A stretch of DNA of 34,289 bases from UMGS1766 sp963597355 (GTDB taxonomy: Bacteria; Bacillota; Clostridia; Oscillospirales; Oscillospiraceae). This document shows positions 22,134 to 30,469 of this stretch, piece after piece. Under the pieces are notes generated by a model. It ran no database searches and had not been told where the DNA came from. It worked only from the letters and a program-made list of their open reading frames with translations. Both the position numbers and the translations under genes were made by a program. Each line of letters starts with the position of its first letter. The stretch's first letter is position 1. The stretch spans positions 1 to 34,289 of the forward strand of contig CAVBPR010000009.1 in assembly GCA_963597355.1 (NCBI GenBank), read 5' to 3'.

Positions 22134-23087
22134 ATGAAAGTTGAAGATATTAAGACTGTTGCCGGTATCGGCGGCGGCGTCATCGGCGGCAGCTGGGCTG
22201 TTCTCTTCGCTATGAAGGGTCTGGAAGTTTATCTGTACGACATCAATGATGATTGCATTGCCAATGATAAGAAGACCATTGAGGGCAACCTGAAGTTCCT
22301 GACTGAGACTGGTGCTATCGCTGATGCTGCCGCTGTTGAAGCTCGCATCCACTTCACCACCAGCATGGAAGAGGCTGTGAAGGATGCAAAGTTCATCCAG
22401 GAGAGTGGCCCCGAGCGTTTGCCTATCAAGCAGAGCATGCTCGCCTCCATCGAGGAGTTTGCTCCCGTGGACGCTATCATCGCAACCTCCGCTTCCGGCC
22501 TGCCTCTGGGTCAGATCACCGAGAAGGCTGTCCATCCTGAGCGCTGCGTGGGCGGTCACCCCTACAATCCGCCTCACCTGATCCCCCTTGTGGAGATCAC
22601 CAAGACCGACAAGACCGACATGGCCAATGTTGAACTTGCCAAGGAGTTCTATCAGTCTCTGGGCAAGGAGCCTGTCGTTCTTCACAAGGATTGCCCGGGC
22701 TACATCTGCAACCGTCTGCAGTTGGCTGTCTTCCGTGAGATGGTTGATCTGGTTGAGCGTGGTGTCTGCTCTGTTGAGGATGCGGACAAGGCTTTGACCT
22801 TCGGTCCTGCTATCCGTTGGGCTATCTTTGGTCACAACATGATTATGCAGTTGGGCAACAAGGATGGCCTTGCTGGCATGATGGATATGTTGGCCGGTGG
22901 CTTTAACCTCTGCGGCGACATTGCCAACTGGACTGAGATTCCTGCTGATTATAAGGAAAAGGGCCAGGCTGGTGTTGATGAAGAAATGAAGAATTTCTCC
23001 GATGAGATTGGTCACACCAACGAGGAATGCATTCGCTATCGCGATAAGATGCTGATCGAGATCCTCAAGCTGCATCACAAGTTCTAA
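22134..23087 (+). CDS. 3-hydroxyacid dehydrogenase of the lambda-crystallin/L-carnitine dehydrogenase type
   Basis: 317 residues, 3-hydroxyacyl-CoA dehydrogenase superfamily. The Rossmann loop is GIGGGVIGGSW (11-21). The motif GGHPYNPPHLIPLVEI (His142, Asn145, Glu154) is typical of lambda-crystallin/L-gulonate 3-dehydrogenase and L-carnitine dehydrogenase, which oxidise free 3-hydroxy acids rather than CoA esters; Asn193 is in GYICNR. The ATG at 22134 has GAGGTG 6 bases upstream and replaces a TTG at 22116. Such dehydrogenases next to BKACE genes supply the beta-keto acid in carnitine degradation and, as I recall, in phloroglucinol degradation. Last gene of the operon, followed by a strong terminator. 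Substrate unknown. Confidence 0.88.
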   Translation: MKVEDIKTVAGIGGGVIGGSWAVLFAMKGLEVYLYDINDDCIANDKKTIEGNLKFLTETGAIADAAAVEARIHFTTSMEEAVKDAKFIQESGPERLPIKQSMLASIEEFAPVDAIIATSASGLPLGQITEKAVHPERCVGGHPYNPPHLIPLVEITKTDKTDMANVELAKEFYQSLGKEPVVLHKDCPGYICNRLQLAVFREMVDLVERGVCSVEDADKALTFGPAIRWAIFGHNMIMQLGNKDGLAGMMDMLAGGFNLCGDIANWTEIPADYKEKGQAGVDEEMKNFSDEIGHTNEECIRYRDKMLIEILKLHHKF

Positions 23088-23155
23088 TTCTTTGCGCAAG
23101 ACCCTTTGTATCCGGACAAGTGGACATTTTTGAATTCATTCAATAATGTAAATAA

Positions 23156-23193
23156 AAACAGCCAAGCAAAAACTTTGCTTGGCTGTTTTCTTA
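23156..23193. terminator. Bidirectional terminator after the catabolic operon
   Basis: A 15-bp perfect stem (23156-23170 with 23174-23188) and a 3-base loop, with T-runs on both strands. It serves the catabolic operon and the convergent small gene. Confidence 0.92.
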
Positions 23194-23211
23194 TGTAACA
23201 AATATTGTAGT

Positions 23212-23547
23212 TTAGTCTTTGGGACGCCGTTTGTGCAGCTCTGTTACTACCTGTTCGATCCAGTTTAAAACTTTTTTGACCTCATCCTCGGTCATTTTCT
23301 GAGGATCATAGACAAAACAACATTGGTCATAGGCACTTTCACTGCTCATGCGCACTAACAGTCCATCCTTTTTAAAGGATCCATCGATTCCCATAGAATC
23401 AACGCCGTAAGTAGGGGAATCGGGATGAAGTATTTCTAAGATGATATCGTACATGGCGTAGAAATCTTCGTCACCCAGATAACCAGGTAAAGAAACCAGG
23501 GTAGTACCATTTTTTAATGGAATTTGTTCAATCCAATCTTTATTCAT
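23212..23547 (-). CDS. Small conserved-looking protein of unknown function
   Basis: 111 residues, acidic, no signal peptide or membrane segment. I do not recognise a family. It has a central DSMGIDGSFKKDGLLVRMSSESAYDQCCFVYDP stretch that looks like beta strands and a C-terminal amphipathic helix (EDEVKKVLNWIEQVVTELHKR). A reasonable start: ATG at 23547 with AAGGAGT 8 bases before it. It ends against the bidirectional terminator and is transcribed alone, divergent from the next glycosyltransferase. Two adjacent cysteines (CC) in the middle are the only distinctive residues. Confidence 0.7.
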   Translation of the reverse strand: MNKDWIEQIPLKNGTTLVSLPGYLGDEDFYAMYDIILEILHPDSPTYGVDSMGIDGSFKKDGLLVRMSSESAYDQCCFVYDPQKMTEDEVKKVLNWIEQVVTELHKRRPKD

Positions 23548-23655
23548 TCACTATCAACTCCTTAGACAAACTATAGCAAAATATTCATCTTTTTTCAACT
23601 AAAAGAACGATCAAGGAAAACTTAATCTGTTTTATATGTTTTTTTGAATGGAATG

Positions 23656-23664
23656 TGTTACAAT
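23656..23664 (+). promoter_or_regulatory. Possible extended -10 promoter of glycosyltransferase-phosphoesterase pair
   Basis: TGTTACAAT is an extended -10 element about 38 bases before the TTG start. The -35 region is weak. Confidence 0.4.
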
Positions 23665-23701
23665 ATATGAGTAAAAATCATGAAACAGAGAGGTGTTTCT
23701 T

Positions 23702-24724
23702 TTGAAACTTATAACATTTGCCGTGCCGTGTTATAATTCTGCTTCCTATATGGAACATTGCATTCAAACTCTACTTTCCGGTGGAGAAGATATAGAAATT
23801 ATTCTTGTAGATGATGGTTCGTCCGATGACACGCCTCATATAGCAGACCGATATGCCGAGAAATATCCATCGATTGTAAAGGTGATTCATCAACCCAATG
23901 GGGGTCACGGTGAAGGTGTCAATCAAGGCTTGCGTAACGCAACCGGAGTATACTATAAAGTTGTTGATTCCGATGATTGGCTCAACGAAGAAGCGCTGGC
24001 CCGTGTTATGAAAGAACTTCGTGAATTTGTCTCTAAGGGACAAGAATTAGATCTGATGATTTGTAATTATGTCTATGAACATGTTGAGGATCAAACAAGT
24101 CATGTTGTAAACTATAAAAATGTTTTTCCCGAGAAAAAAATTTTTGGATGGGACGATGTGGGACATTTCCGCGGGTCTCAGTATTTATTAATGCATTCCG
24201 CAATTTATCGCACAGAACTTTTGTGCAATTCTGGAATGGAACTACCAAAACATACATTTTATGTTGACAATATTTTTGTTTATCAACCGCTTCCGTTTGT
24301 AAAAACAATGTACTATATGGATGAGGATTTGTATCGTTATTTTATTGGCCGCCAGGATCAAAGCGTGAATGAACAAGTGATGGTGAAGCGGGTAGACCAG
24401 CAGATTCGCGTAACGCACATCATGACGGATTGTTGTGATTTAAAGGAAATTTACGCTATGTATCCCAGCTTAGGGAAATATATGGTGCGTTATCTTGCCA
24501 TGATGTATACAATCTGTTCTATTTTACTAGTAATTGACGGTACAGAGGAAGCATTGCAAAAACGAGATCAACTTTGGCAGAACCTCAAACAGCAGAACGA
24601 AGCACTCTATCGAAAACTTCGCTATCGCTCTCTAGCCTGCGCAGCAAATCTACCCGGTTTACCTGGACGAAAGATTGGTATTGCCGGTTATCGTGTAACA
24701 AAAAAGATCTTCAAGTTTAATTAA
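23702..24724 (+). CDS. Family 2 glycosyltransferase
   Basis: 340 residues. The TTG at 23702 (MKLITFAVPCYNSASYM) is chosen because AGAGGTG lies 6 bases upstream. GT-A fold: nucleotide-binding ILVDDGSSDDT, GGHGEGVNQGL, the metal site VVDSDDWLNEEAL, then a C-terminal region with a helical end but no obvious membrane helix. This type adds sugars to wall teichoic-acid-like or capsular polymers, or to lipids. The metallophosphoesterase gene starts 13 bases after its stop, so the two are cotranscribed. Sugar and acceptor unknown. Confidence 0.82.
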   Translation: MKLITFAVPCYNSASYMEHCIQTLLSGGEDIEIILVDDGSSDDTPHIADRYAEKYPSIVKVIHQPNGGHGEGVNQGLRNATGVYYKVVDSDDWLNEEALARVMKELREFVSKGQELDLMICNYVYEHVEDQTSHVVNYKNVFPEKKIFGWDDVGHFRGSQYLLMHSAIYRTELLCNSGMELPKHTFYVDNIFVYQPLPFVKTMYYMDEDLYRYFIGRQDQSVNEQVMVKRVDQQIRVTHIMTDCCDLKEIYAMYPSLGKYMVRYLAMMYTICSILLVIDGTEEALQKRDQLWQNLKQQNEALYRKLRYRSLACAANLPGLPGRKIGIAGYRVTKKIFKFN

Positions 24725-24737
24725 GGTCTTTGCATAT

Positions 24738-25433
24738 ATGGTATATATAACGGGCGACACCCATGGCGATTGGGATGGGCGGATGAAAGAGCTATTGTCA
24801 AACTTGTCTCGAATAAATTCCGATATTACGCTCATGATTGCGGGTGACTTTGGTTTTCTATTTCATGACAATGAGCAAGAGCACCACCGTCTGGACATCA
24901 TGGAACAAAGTGGAATTACAATATGTTTTTGCGATGGAAACCATGAAAATTTTGATGCGTTGAATCGTTTGCCGGTTTCTTTCTGGAATGGCGGAAAGGT
25001 GCATTTTTTACGACCACATGTCATTCATTTAATGCGCGGAGAGCATTTCCTAATTGACGGAAAAAAATTTTTTGTAATGGGTGGTGCAGGCAGTGTCGAT
25101 AAAAATTATCGCCTGTTGTTAGAACGCAACGGGGGAGAAAAGTGCTGGTGGCCGGAAGAATTACCGAATAATGAGGAATATAAGCGTGCAAGCGAGACGC
25201 TGCTCCAAATGCAATATCAAACAGATTATATACTCACTCATACCGCGCCCACGGAAATCATTCGTCGTATGAATTTCATACCTCATCAAAATGACCTTGA
25301 ACTGACGGGCTATTTGGAATGGATTTTTTATGAAATCCAGTTCCAGCACTGGTTTTTTGGACATTTTCATGAAGACAAGGAACTCGATTGTAATTGTACC
25401 TGTTTAATGAACCGTTTAATTCCAATCGAATAA
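24738..25433 (+). CDS. Calcineurin-like metallophosphoesterase
   Basis: 231-residue cytoplasmic dinuclear-metal phosphoesterase. The five family motifs are visible: GDTHG (Asp7, His9), GDFGF (Asp37), GNHEN (Asn68, His69), LTHTAP (His168) and GHFH (His209, His211). Substrates in the family range from phosphoproteins and nucleotides to diadenosine polyphosphates; none can be chosen from the sequence. It shares an operon with a glycosyltransferase. The weak start (no good ribosome site within 13 bases) suggests translational coupling. Confidence 0.87.
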   Translation: MVYITGDTHGDWDGRMKELLSNLSRINSDITLMIAGDFGFLFHDNEQEHHRLDIMEQSGITICFCDGNHENFDALNRLPVSFWNGGKVHFLRPHVIHLMRGEHFLIDGKKFFVMGGAGSVDKNYRLLLERNGGEKCWWPEELPNNEEYKRASETLLQMQYQTDYILTHTAPTEIIRRMNFIPHQNDLELTGYLEWIFYEIQFQHWFFGHFHEDKELDCNCTCLMNRLIPIE

Positions 25434-25443
25434 AGGCATAATA

Positions 25444-25497
25444 AAGCCATCCTGTTTCTTCCGCAAAAGATGTGAAGAAACAGGATGGCTTATTTTA
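25444..25497. terminator. Bidirectional terminator
   Basis: A 17-bp perfect stem (25444-25460 with 25475-25491), 14-base loop, followed by ATTTTAT on the plus strand and TTATTAT on the minus. It lies between the phosphoesterase and the convergent MATE gene, whose stop codon overlaps its edge. Confidence 0.88.
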
Positions 25498-26838
25498 TAA
25501 ATTTTGAGATTGTTGTGTGCCTTTTCGCAACAGATAGAAGTACATGGGAACAAGGAAGCAATCAGCTGCAATCCAGGCTGCAGGGCTAGCAAAACAGACA
25601 GCAATATATCCTGCGGTGGGGACTAATAAAAAACCGACGCTGGTACGAGCCAACATTTCGAGTAATCCAGCCAGAATGGCAATTGGGCTGTATCCGATAC
25701 CTTGAATACAGAAACGATAAACATTCACACCGGTTAGAGGGATATAAAAAAAAGAATTGATTAATAGAAATTTTCGGGATTGTTCAATTAATTCAATATT
25801 TTGAGGATCGGCAAATAGAGTCGTTAGAGCGCCTCCGAGATAATAAAACATTACGATAGCAACTAGTGAGTAAATAGCACCTAAAAGCATGCAACTTGAA
25901 ACGCCCTTTCGCAGACGATCATAGCGACCTGCACCGACGTTTTGTCCCGCATAGGTTGCAATAGAAGAACCTAATGCATCAAAAGGACAGCAAAAGATCA
26001 AAGTCAGTTTTGTTGCTGCGGCAACAGCAGCCACACTGGTTGTGCCAAGAGAATTCACTGCAGCCTGCAAAATAATGCTTCCAATTGCAGTAATAGAATA
26101 CTGTAGCCCCATTGGAATTCCCATGCTGCAAAGCGAAAACGAGCAGTTTAAATTTATCCTCCATTGCGCCCTTGTAGGGCACAAAATGGGGAATTTTTTT
26201 GCAATATAGACTAAGCAGAGTAATCCAGATACAGCTTGTGCGATAACGGTAGCTATTGCTGCACCGGCGACTCCCATATGTACAATGTTAATCAGTAATA
26301 AATCCAATAGAATATTTAGTCCGGAAGAGAGAGCAAGGAAAATTACTGGAGTTTTGCTGTCGCCTACAGAACGAATCATGCAAGAAAGCATATTATAAAG
26401 AAATGTCGCTGGAATACCCCAGAAAATAATATCAATGTAATAATAGGCATCGTTCAATATTTCGGCTGGTGTGTTCATTAGTTTCAAAATCGGCTTACAG
26501 CACAATCCCGTACCAACGGCCAGTACAACGGAAAAAATGAGACATAGCCAAAAGCAATTTCCGATGTAGGATTTTAATGCTTTTTGATCATTAGCGCCAA
26601 ATGCATGTGCCATCGGAATTGCAAATCCAGCACATACACCGCTGCAAAATCCAATCACCATAAAGTTCAGAGCACCGGTAGAACCCACAGCCGCTAGTGC
26701 ATTCTCACCCAGCGATTTTCCGACAATCATAGTGTCAATTAAATTATAAAATTGCTGAAATAGCATAGCCAGCAAAATGGGAAAGGTAAACTGAATAATC
26801 AGTTTTAACGGATTCCCTTCCGTAAGATTTTTTGTCAA
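25495..26838 (-). CDS. MATE-family efflux transporter
   Basis: 447-residue, 12-helix multidrug and toxin extrusion exporter (DinF/NorM-like), driven by Na+ or H+. It begins MTKNLTEGNPLKLIIQFTFPILLAMLFQQFYNLIDTMIVGKSLG, the usual first helix with the Gly-rich loop ENALAAVGSTGAL. The second half repeats it (GLQYSITAIGSIILQAAVNSLGTTSVAAVAAATKL). TTG at 26838 with GGGGGT 7 bases upstream is preferred: homologues start here, and the longer GTG start at 26904 would place a perfect hairpin inside the coding sequence. The substrate is unknown. Confidence 0.87.
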   Translation of the reverse strand: MTKNLTEGNPLKLIIQFTFPILLAMLFQQFYNLIDTMIVGKSLGENALAAVGSTGALNFMVIGFCSGVCAGFAIPMAHAFGANDQKALKSYIGNCFWLCLIFSVVLAVGTGLCCKPILKLMNTPAEILNDAYYYIDIIFWGIPATFLYNMLSCMIRSVGDSKTPVIFLALSSGLNILLDLLLINIVHMGVAGAAIATVIAQAVSGLLCLVYIAKKFPILCPTRAQWRINLNCSFSLCSMGIPMGLQYSITAIGSIILQAAVNSLGTTSVAAVAAATKLTLIFCCPFDALGSSIATYAGQNVGAGRYDRLRKGVSSCMLLGAIYSLVAIVMFYYLGGALTTLFADPQNIELIEQSRKFLLINSFFYIPLTGVNVYRFCIQGIGYSPIAILAGLLEMLARTSVGFLLVPTAGYIAVCFASPAAWIAADCFLVPMYFYLLRKGTQQSQNL

Positions 26839-26865
26839 GAGATTACCCCCAGCGCTAAAAGTATA

Positions 26866-26899
26866 TCTGCTCCGTGTGTCATACAACACACGGAGCAGA
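26866..26899 (-). other. Hairpin in the leader of the MATE gene
   Basis: A perfect 14-bp inverted repeat (26899-26886 with 26879-26866, six-base loop) followed on the minus strand by TATACTTTTAG. It could end the upstream ABC transcript (105 bases after its stop) or act as a leader attenuator for the exporter. Confidence 0.6.
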
Positions 26900-27004
26900 T
26901 TCACACACGGCTATGGTAACGCAAATACCAGTAAAATGCAATTGTATATTTTTACGATTGATTTTATAGAATTGATCATGCTTTTGGCAATTTATTTAGT
27001 AAAA

Positions 27005-30000
27005 TTATTCCACAGATTTTAACGATTCTGCCATATCAATCGCGGCTATCTTTTTTCTCATAATTAAATCTGTGATTGTAGTAAATAAAAGGACAAGGAT
27101 GACCGTAATGATATAGCTGCTGGGACGTATGACATACTTAAACGATACAAGGTCTACCTTAATTTGTGACATCACAAAGGTGTGAAGGGCAAGTCCAAGT
27201 GGAAGACCGCACACAATTCCCATTATGGCAAGCATGATATTTTCTCGAAATACGTATGCTCCGCTTTCTCTTGCATGAAAACCAAGAACTTTTATGGTAG
27301 CAATTTCACGAACCCGTTCCGAAATGTTAATGTTGCCAAGATTGAACAGAACGATAAATGCAAGTGCGGCAGCACAGGCAACAACTAAAGCAACCACATA
27401 ATTCAAGCTTAGCATCATGTTGTCAATCAGTTTTCTTGTGTCGGATATTACGGAAACAGCAGAAACACCATCATCATTTGAAATCGATGCAGAGACCGCA
27501 TATTCATCTGCGCCCTCGTTCAGGCGAATCAAAACTGTTTTTGCATCAAATTCCTCATCAAATGCTTGCTGATAACTATTGCCAGTAAGATAGATGTAGT
27601 TATTAACATAGTTTTCAGTCAAGCCTGAAACTAAAAAATCAGATCGTAAATCATCACCAAGAGACAGTGTGACGGTATCTCCGATTTGCACTCCTATCAG
27701 CTCAGCCAATTTTTCCGTCAATACAACCTCTCCTGAATCCGGATAGGGGACAGCGGATCCATTCAAATGTAGATCGATAATATCGGCGATTTCACTGTCA
27801 TCTGATACGACAATATTAACTGATTTTGTTGCTGTATTACCTGTGACATCGCCTGCACCCATTAGAGCAACGGCAACGGTTTGAATCTGATCCCCATAGT
27901 TCGTATAGATGTCGGAAACCTGTCTATCTGAGACGGTATCAGCGAAGGAAACAATCAAGTCATATTTTTGAATGTCATCAAACTGATAGTTTGCGATATT
28001 AGCGACAGAATCGTGAATACCAAATCCAGTGACAAGCAAAGCTGTGCATCCGGCAATGCCTAAAATCATCATAAACATGCGCTTTTTAAAGCGAAAAATA
28101 TTGCGAAGAGAAACCTTGTGCAAAAATTTCAGGCGCTTCCAGATTGGACCGATATGCTCTAAGAAAATGCGTTTACCTGCAGACGGCGTTTTAGGCCGAA
28201 TTAGATCGGCTGGAGTTGAACGCATCTCGTGGCGACAGGCAAAAAATGTTGTTCCAGCAGAACACAAGAGAGATGCAGCCAGTGCAGCAACGAACAGGGG
28301 AAGACTGAAGGTGTATTCCATGCCTGGGATGTTGTAAAGCATTTGATATGCCGTCCAAATTACAAGGGGGAATAATGTGCCGCCACCAAAATAACCAATT
28401 AAACAGCCTGTAACAGAAGCACTTCCAGAGTAAATCAAATATTTTGATAATATCGCGCCACGGCTATAACCAAGTGCTCGCAATGTACCAATTTGAGTGC
28501 GTTCATCGTCAATCATACGCGTCATTGTTGTAGAACACACCAATGCTGCAATCAGGAAGAAGAATACAGGAAAAACTGCAGCCAACCGATCCACAATTTG
28601 CGAGTCACTTTCAAAACTGGCATAGCCGGTGTTTGTTGAGCGATCTAAGCTGTAGAGAACCGGCTCTTTTAAATCTAACAATTCTTGCTGTGCATCTAGG
28701 AGTTTTTGCTGAGCATCGCTTGTCTTTTCGTTTAATTCGGAAATACCGTCTTCATATTCAGCCAGACCGTTTTCATACTCGGATTGGCCGCTTTGCAAGG
28801 TTATTTTCCCATTTTCATATGCAATAAGACCAGCCTCATATTGCTCAATTCCATCTTCAAACTGGTCAAGAGAAGCTTTGACTTCGTTTAATTTTGCCAG
28901 TTGTTGTTCCCTTTGCGCATCAAGTTCGGCCTGAGCGGAAGCAATCTGAGTCTGGCCGCTGATCAATTGTTGTTGTGTGCTATCTAACTGAGATTTTGCG
29001 TTGATAAGTTGTTCGTTTTGAGCGTCCAGTTCGATCCGCTGAGAATTCAGTTCATTGCTGTTTTCTTCTAGTTTGGCGTACCATAAATCCAGCGCAAGTT
29101 TTTCTTTTTCTAATTCTGCTTTTGCGTCTTCCAGTTGTTCCAGCCATCGTGCGGCTTCATCTTCCGGCAGTGTAGGACTGATTTCATCATAACGTGCCCT
29201 CGCTTCGAGATAGCTATCCCAGCCTACCTGCCATTCAGAAGCATTGTTATTATAATCATCATAAGAAACATCCAGTTGATCTTTTGCGGCATTCCATTGA
29301 TTGTCATACTGGGTATAAGTTTCCACAGCCTGTTGATAATCGGCAAGACCTTCATTATATTGCGTTTCTGCTGCATCAAGTTGAGACTTCTTTTCATTCA
29401 ACTGTTGTTGTGCTGCCGTCATTGCATCATTCAATTGATTCAGTCCATCTTCATAGGATGTACGGCCATAATTCAGTGCATCGGGCCATGAAATATAATC
29501 CGGTTTTATTTGGGCTGCAGCATCGTCCAACTGAACTTTTGCTGATGCCAACTCTTGTTCTGCACTATTTAAATTTGCTGTACCGTCAATTAGTTGCTGT
29601 TTTGCATCATCTAACTGTTGTTTTGCATGGTCCAAATCAAGTTGAGCATTACTTGTTTGTTGCTCCAGTTCACTTTGACTATCTGCAATCTCACTTTGAG
29701 CCTCTGATTTTAATCGCTCAAATCGAGCATTGACAGACTCTGTTACTGCATCGTCAACAGATTCTTTTAATTGATCCAATTGCTCATCGTATGCGGCGCT
29801 ATACAAATCTAATTCGTCACCCATTTTAACGTACAGCTCTGTATAGTATTCATAATTGTAGCCGTCTTTCGGAATTAACAAGAACCCACTTAAAGATCCA
29901 GATCCAAGAGAAGTAGTGCCTCTTTCGACGTTCATATATAACGAACTGTCAACCAAACCAACAATAGTATAAGCATCATATGCGAAATTTTCACATGTTT

Positions 30001-30466
30001 CTTCACTATTATCATTGCTATTGATTACAATGGAAGTTCCAATATCCTCTTCGGTAAAACGTTGAGCATCAACAACACATTCATTCCCGGCTTCCGGCAT
30101 GCGACCTGACACTAAGATCGGGTCGTTTATGCCTGGTGTGATCATGTGCGTTCGCCATACGGTTTCTTCTCCATCACGAACCCAAACAAAATCAGCGTTG
30201 ATTGAGCCAACTGCAGCGGTTACTCCATTACATTGGATGGTGGCCTCAACATCTTTGTCATCAAATCCTATCGTCGATAAAAGACGAAGATCGTACAGAT
30301 GGGTAGAGCGCACATAATTTGTTTCGACTGCACTCATATCTGGTCTGGTGAGTTGCAATCCCGTAAAAAAACCAACGCCGAGCATTACAATTAATGTGAT
30401 AGCGATGAAACGACCCATACTACCTGTGATGCATCGCCGGATATTCGTTTTAAGTCCCTTAGTCAT
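27005..30466 (-). CDS. FtsX/MacB-type ABC transporter permease with long extracellular coiled coil
   Basis: 1153-residue membrane subunit. One transmembrane helix near 14-36 is followed by a MacB-like extracellular domain, then a coiled coil of about 350 residues (roughly 240-595) rich in QQL, DAQ and YENGLAEYEDG heptads. A first FtsX core follows (helices about 628-648, 678-705, 722-745), then a helix at 796-816, a second extracellular domain and a second FtsX core (1018-1041, 1072-1093, 1117-1136). Eight helices in total, as in duplicated FtsX-type permeases. Such proteins couple ATP hydrolysis to work outside the membrane, for example lipid or peptide movement or control of wall hydrolases, rather than classic transport. 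Its ATPase gene ends 3 bases upstream, so they form one complex. The physiological role is unknown. Confidence 0.9.
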   Translation of the reverse strand: MTKGLKTNIRRCITGSMGRFIAITLIVMLGVGFFTGLQLTRPDMSAVETNYVRSTHLYDLRLLSTIGFDDKDVEATIQCNGVTAAVGSINADFVWVRDGEETVWRTHMITPGINDPILVSGRMPEAGNECVVDAQRFTEEDIGTSIVINSNDNSEETCENFAYDAYTIVGLVDSSLYMNVERGTTSLGSGSLSGFLLIPKDGYNYEYYTELYVKMGDELDLYSAAYDEQLDQLKESVDDAVTESVNARFERLKSEAQSEIADSQSELEQQTSNAQLDLDHAKQQLDDAKQQLIDGTANLNSAEQELASAKVQLDDAAAQIKPDYISWPDALNYGRTSYEDGLNQLNDAMTAAQQQLNEKKSQLDAAETQYNEGLADYQQAVETYTQYDNQWNAAKDQLDVSYDDYNNNASEWQVGWDSYLEARARYDEISPTLPEDEAARWLEQLEDAKAELEKEKLALDLWYAKLEENSNELNSQRIELDAQNEQLINAKSQLDSTQQQLISGQTQIASAQAELDAQREQQLAKLNEVKASLDQFEDGIEQYEAGLIAYENGKITLQSGQSEYENGLAEYEDGISELNEKTSDAQQKLLDAQQELLDLKEPVLYSLDRSTNTGYASFESDSQIVDRLAAVFPVFFFLIAALVCSTTMTRMIDDERTQIGTLRALGYSRGAILSKYLIYSGSASVTGCLIGYFGGGTLFPLVIWTAYQMLYNIPGMEYTFSLPLFVAALAASLLCSAGTTFFACRHEMRSTPADLIRPKTPSAGKRIFLEHIGPIWKRLKFLHKVSLRNIFRFKKRMFMMILGIAGCTALLVTGFGIHDSVANIANYQFDDIQKYDLIVSFADTVSDRQVSDIYTNYGDQIQTVAVALMGAGDVTGNTATKSVNIVVSDDSEIADIIDLHLNGSAVPYPDSGEVVLTEKLAELIGVQIGDTVTLSLGDDLRSDFLVSGLTENYVNNYIYLTGNSYQQAFDEEFDAKTVLIRLNEGADEYAVSASISNDDGVSAVSVISDTRKLIDNMMLSLNYVVALVVACAAALAFIVLFNLGNINISERVREIATIKVLGFHARESGAYVFRENIMLAIMGIVCGLPLGLALHTFVMSQIKVDLVSFKYVIRPSSYIITVILVLLFTTITDLIMRKKIAAIDMAESLKSVE

Positions 30467-30469
30467 AGT

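Noticed and set aside
15562..23087. Naming the operon as the phloroglucinol pathway
   Set aside because: A reductase, dehydrogenase and BKACE would fit, but no known-type ring hydrolase is in the operon and the AbfD-like enzyme has no role there. Kept only as an alternative.
21030..23099. Open frame of 689 codons on the minus strand
   Set aside because: Antisense to the BKACE and dehydrogenase genes, both of which have full catalytic motifs.
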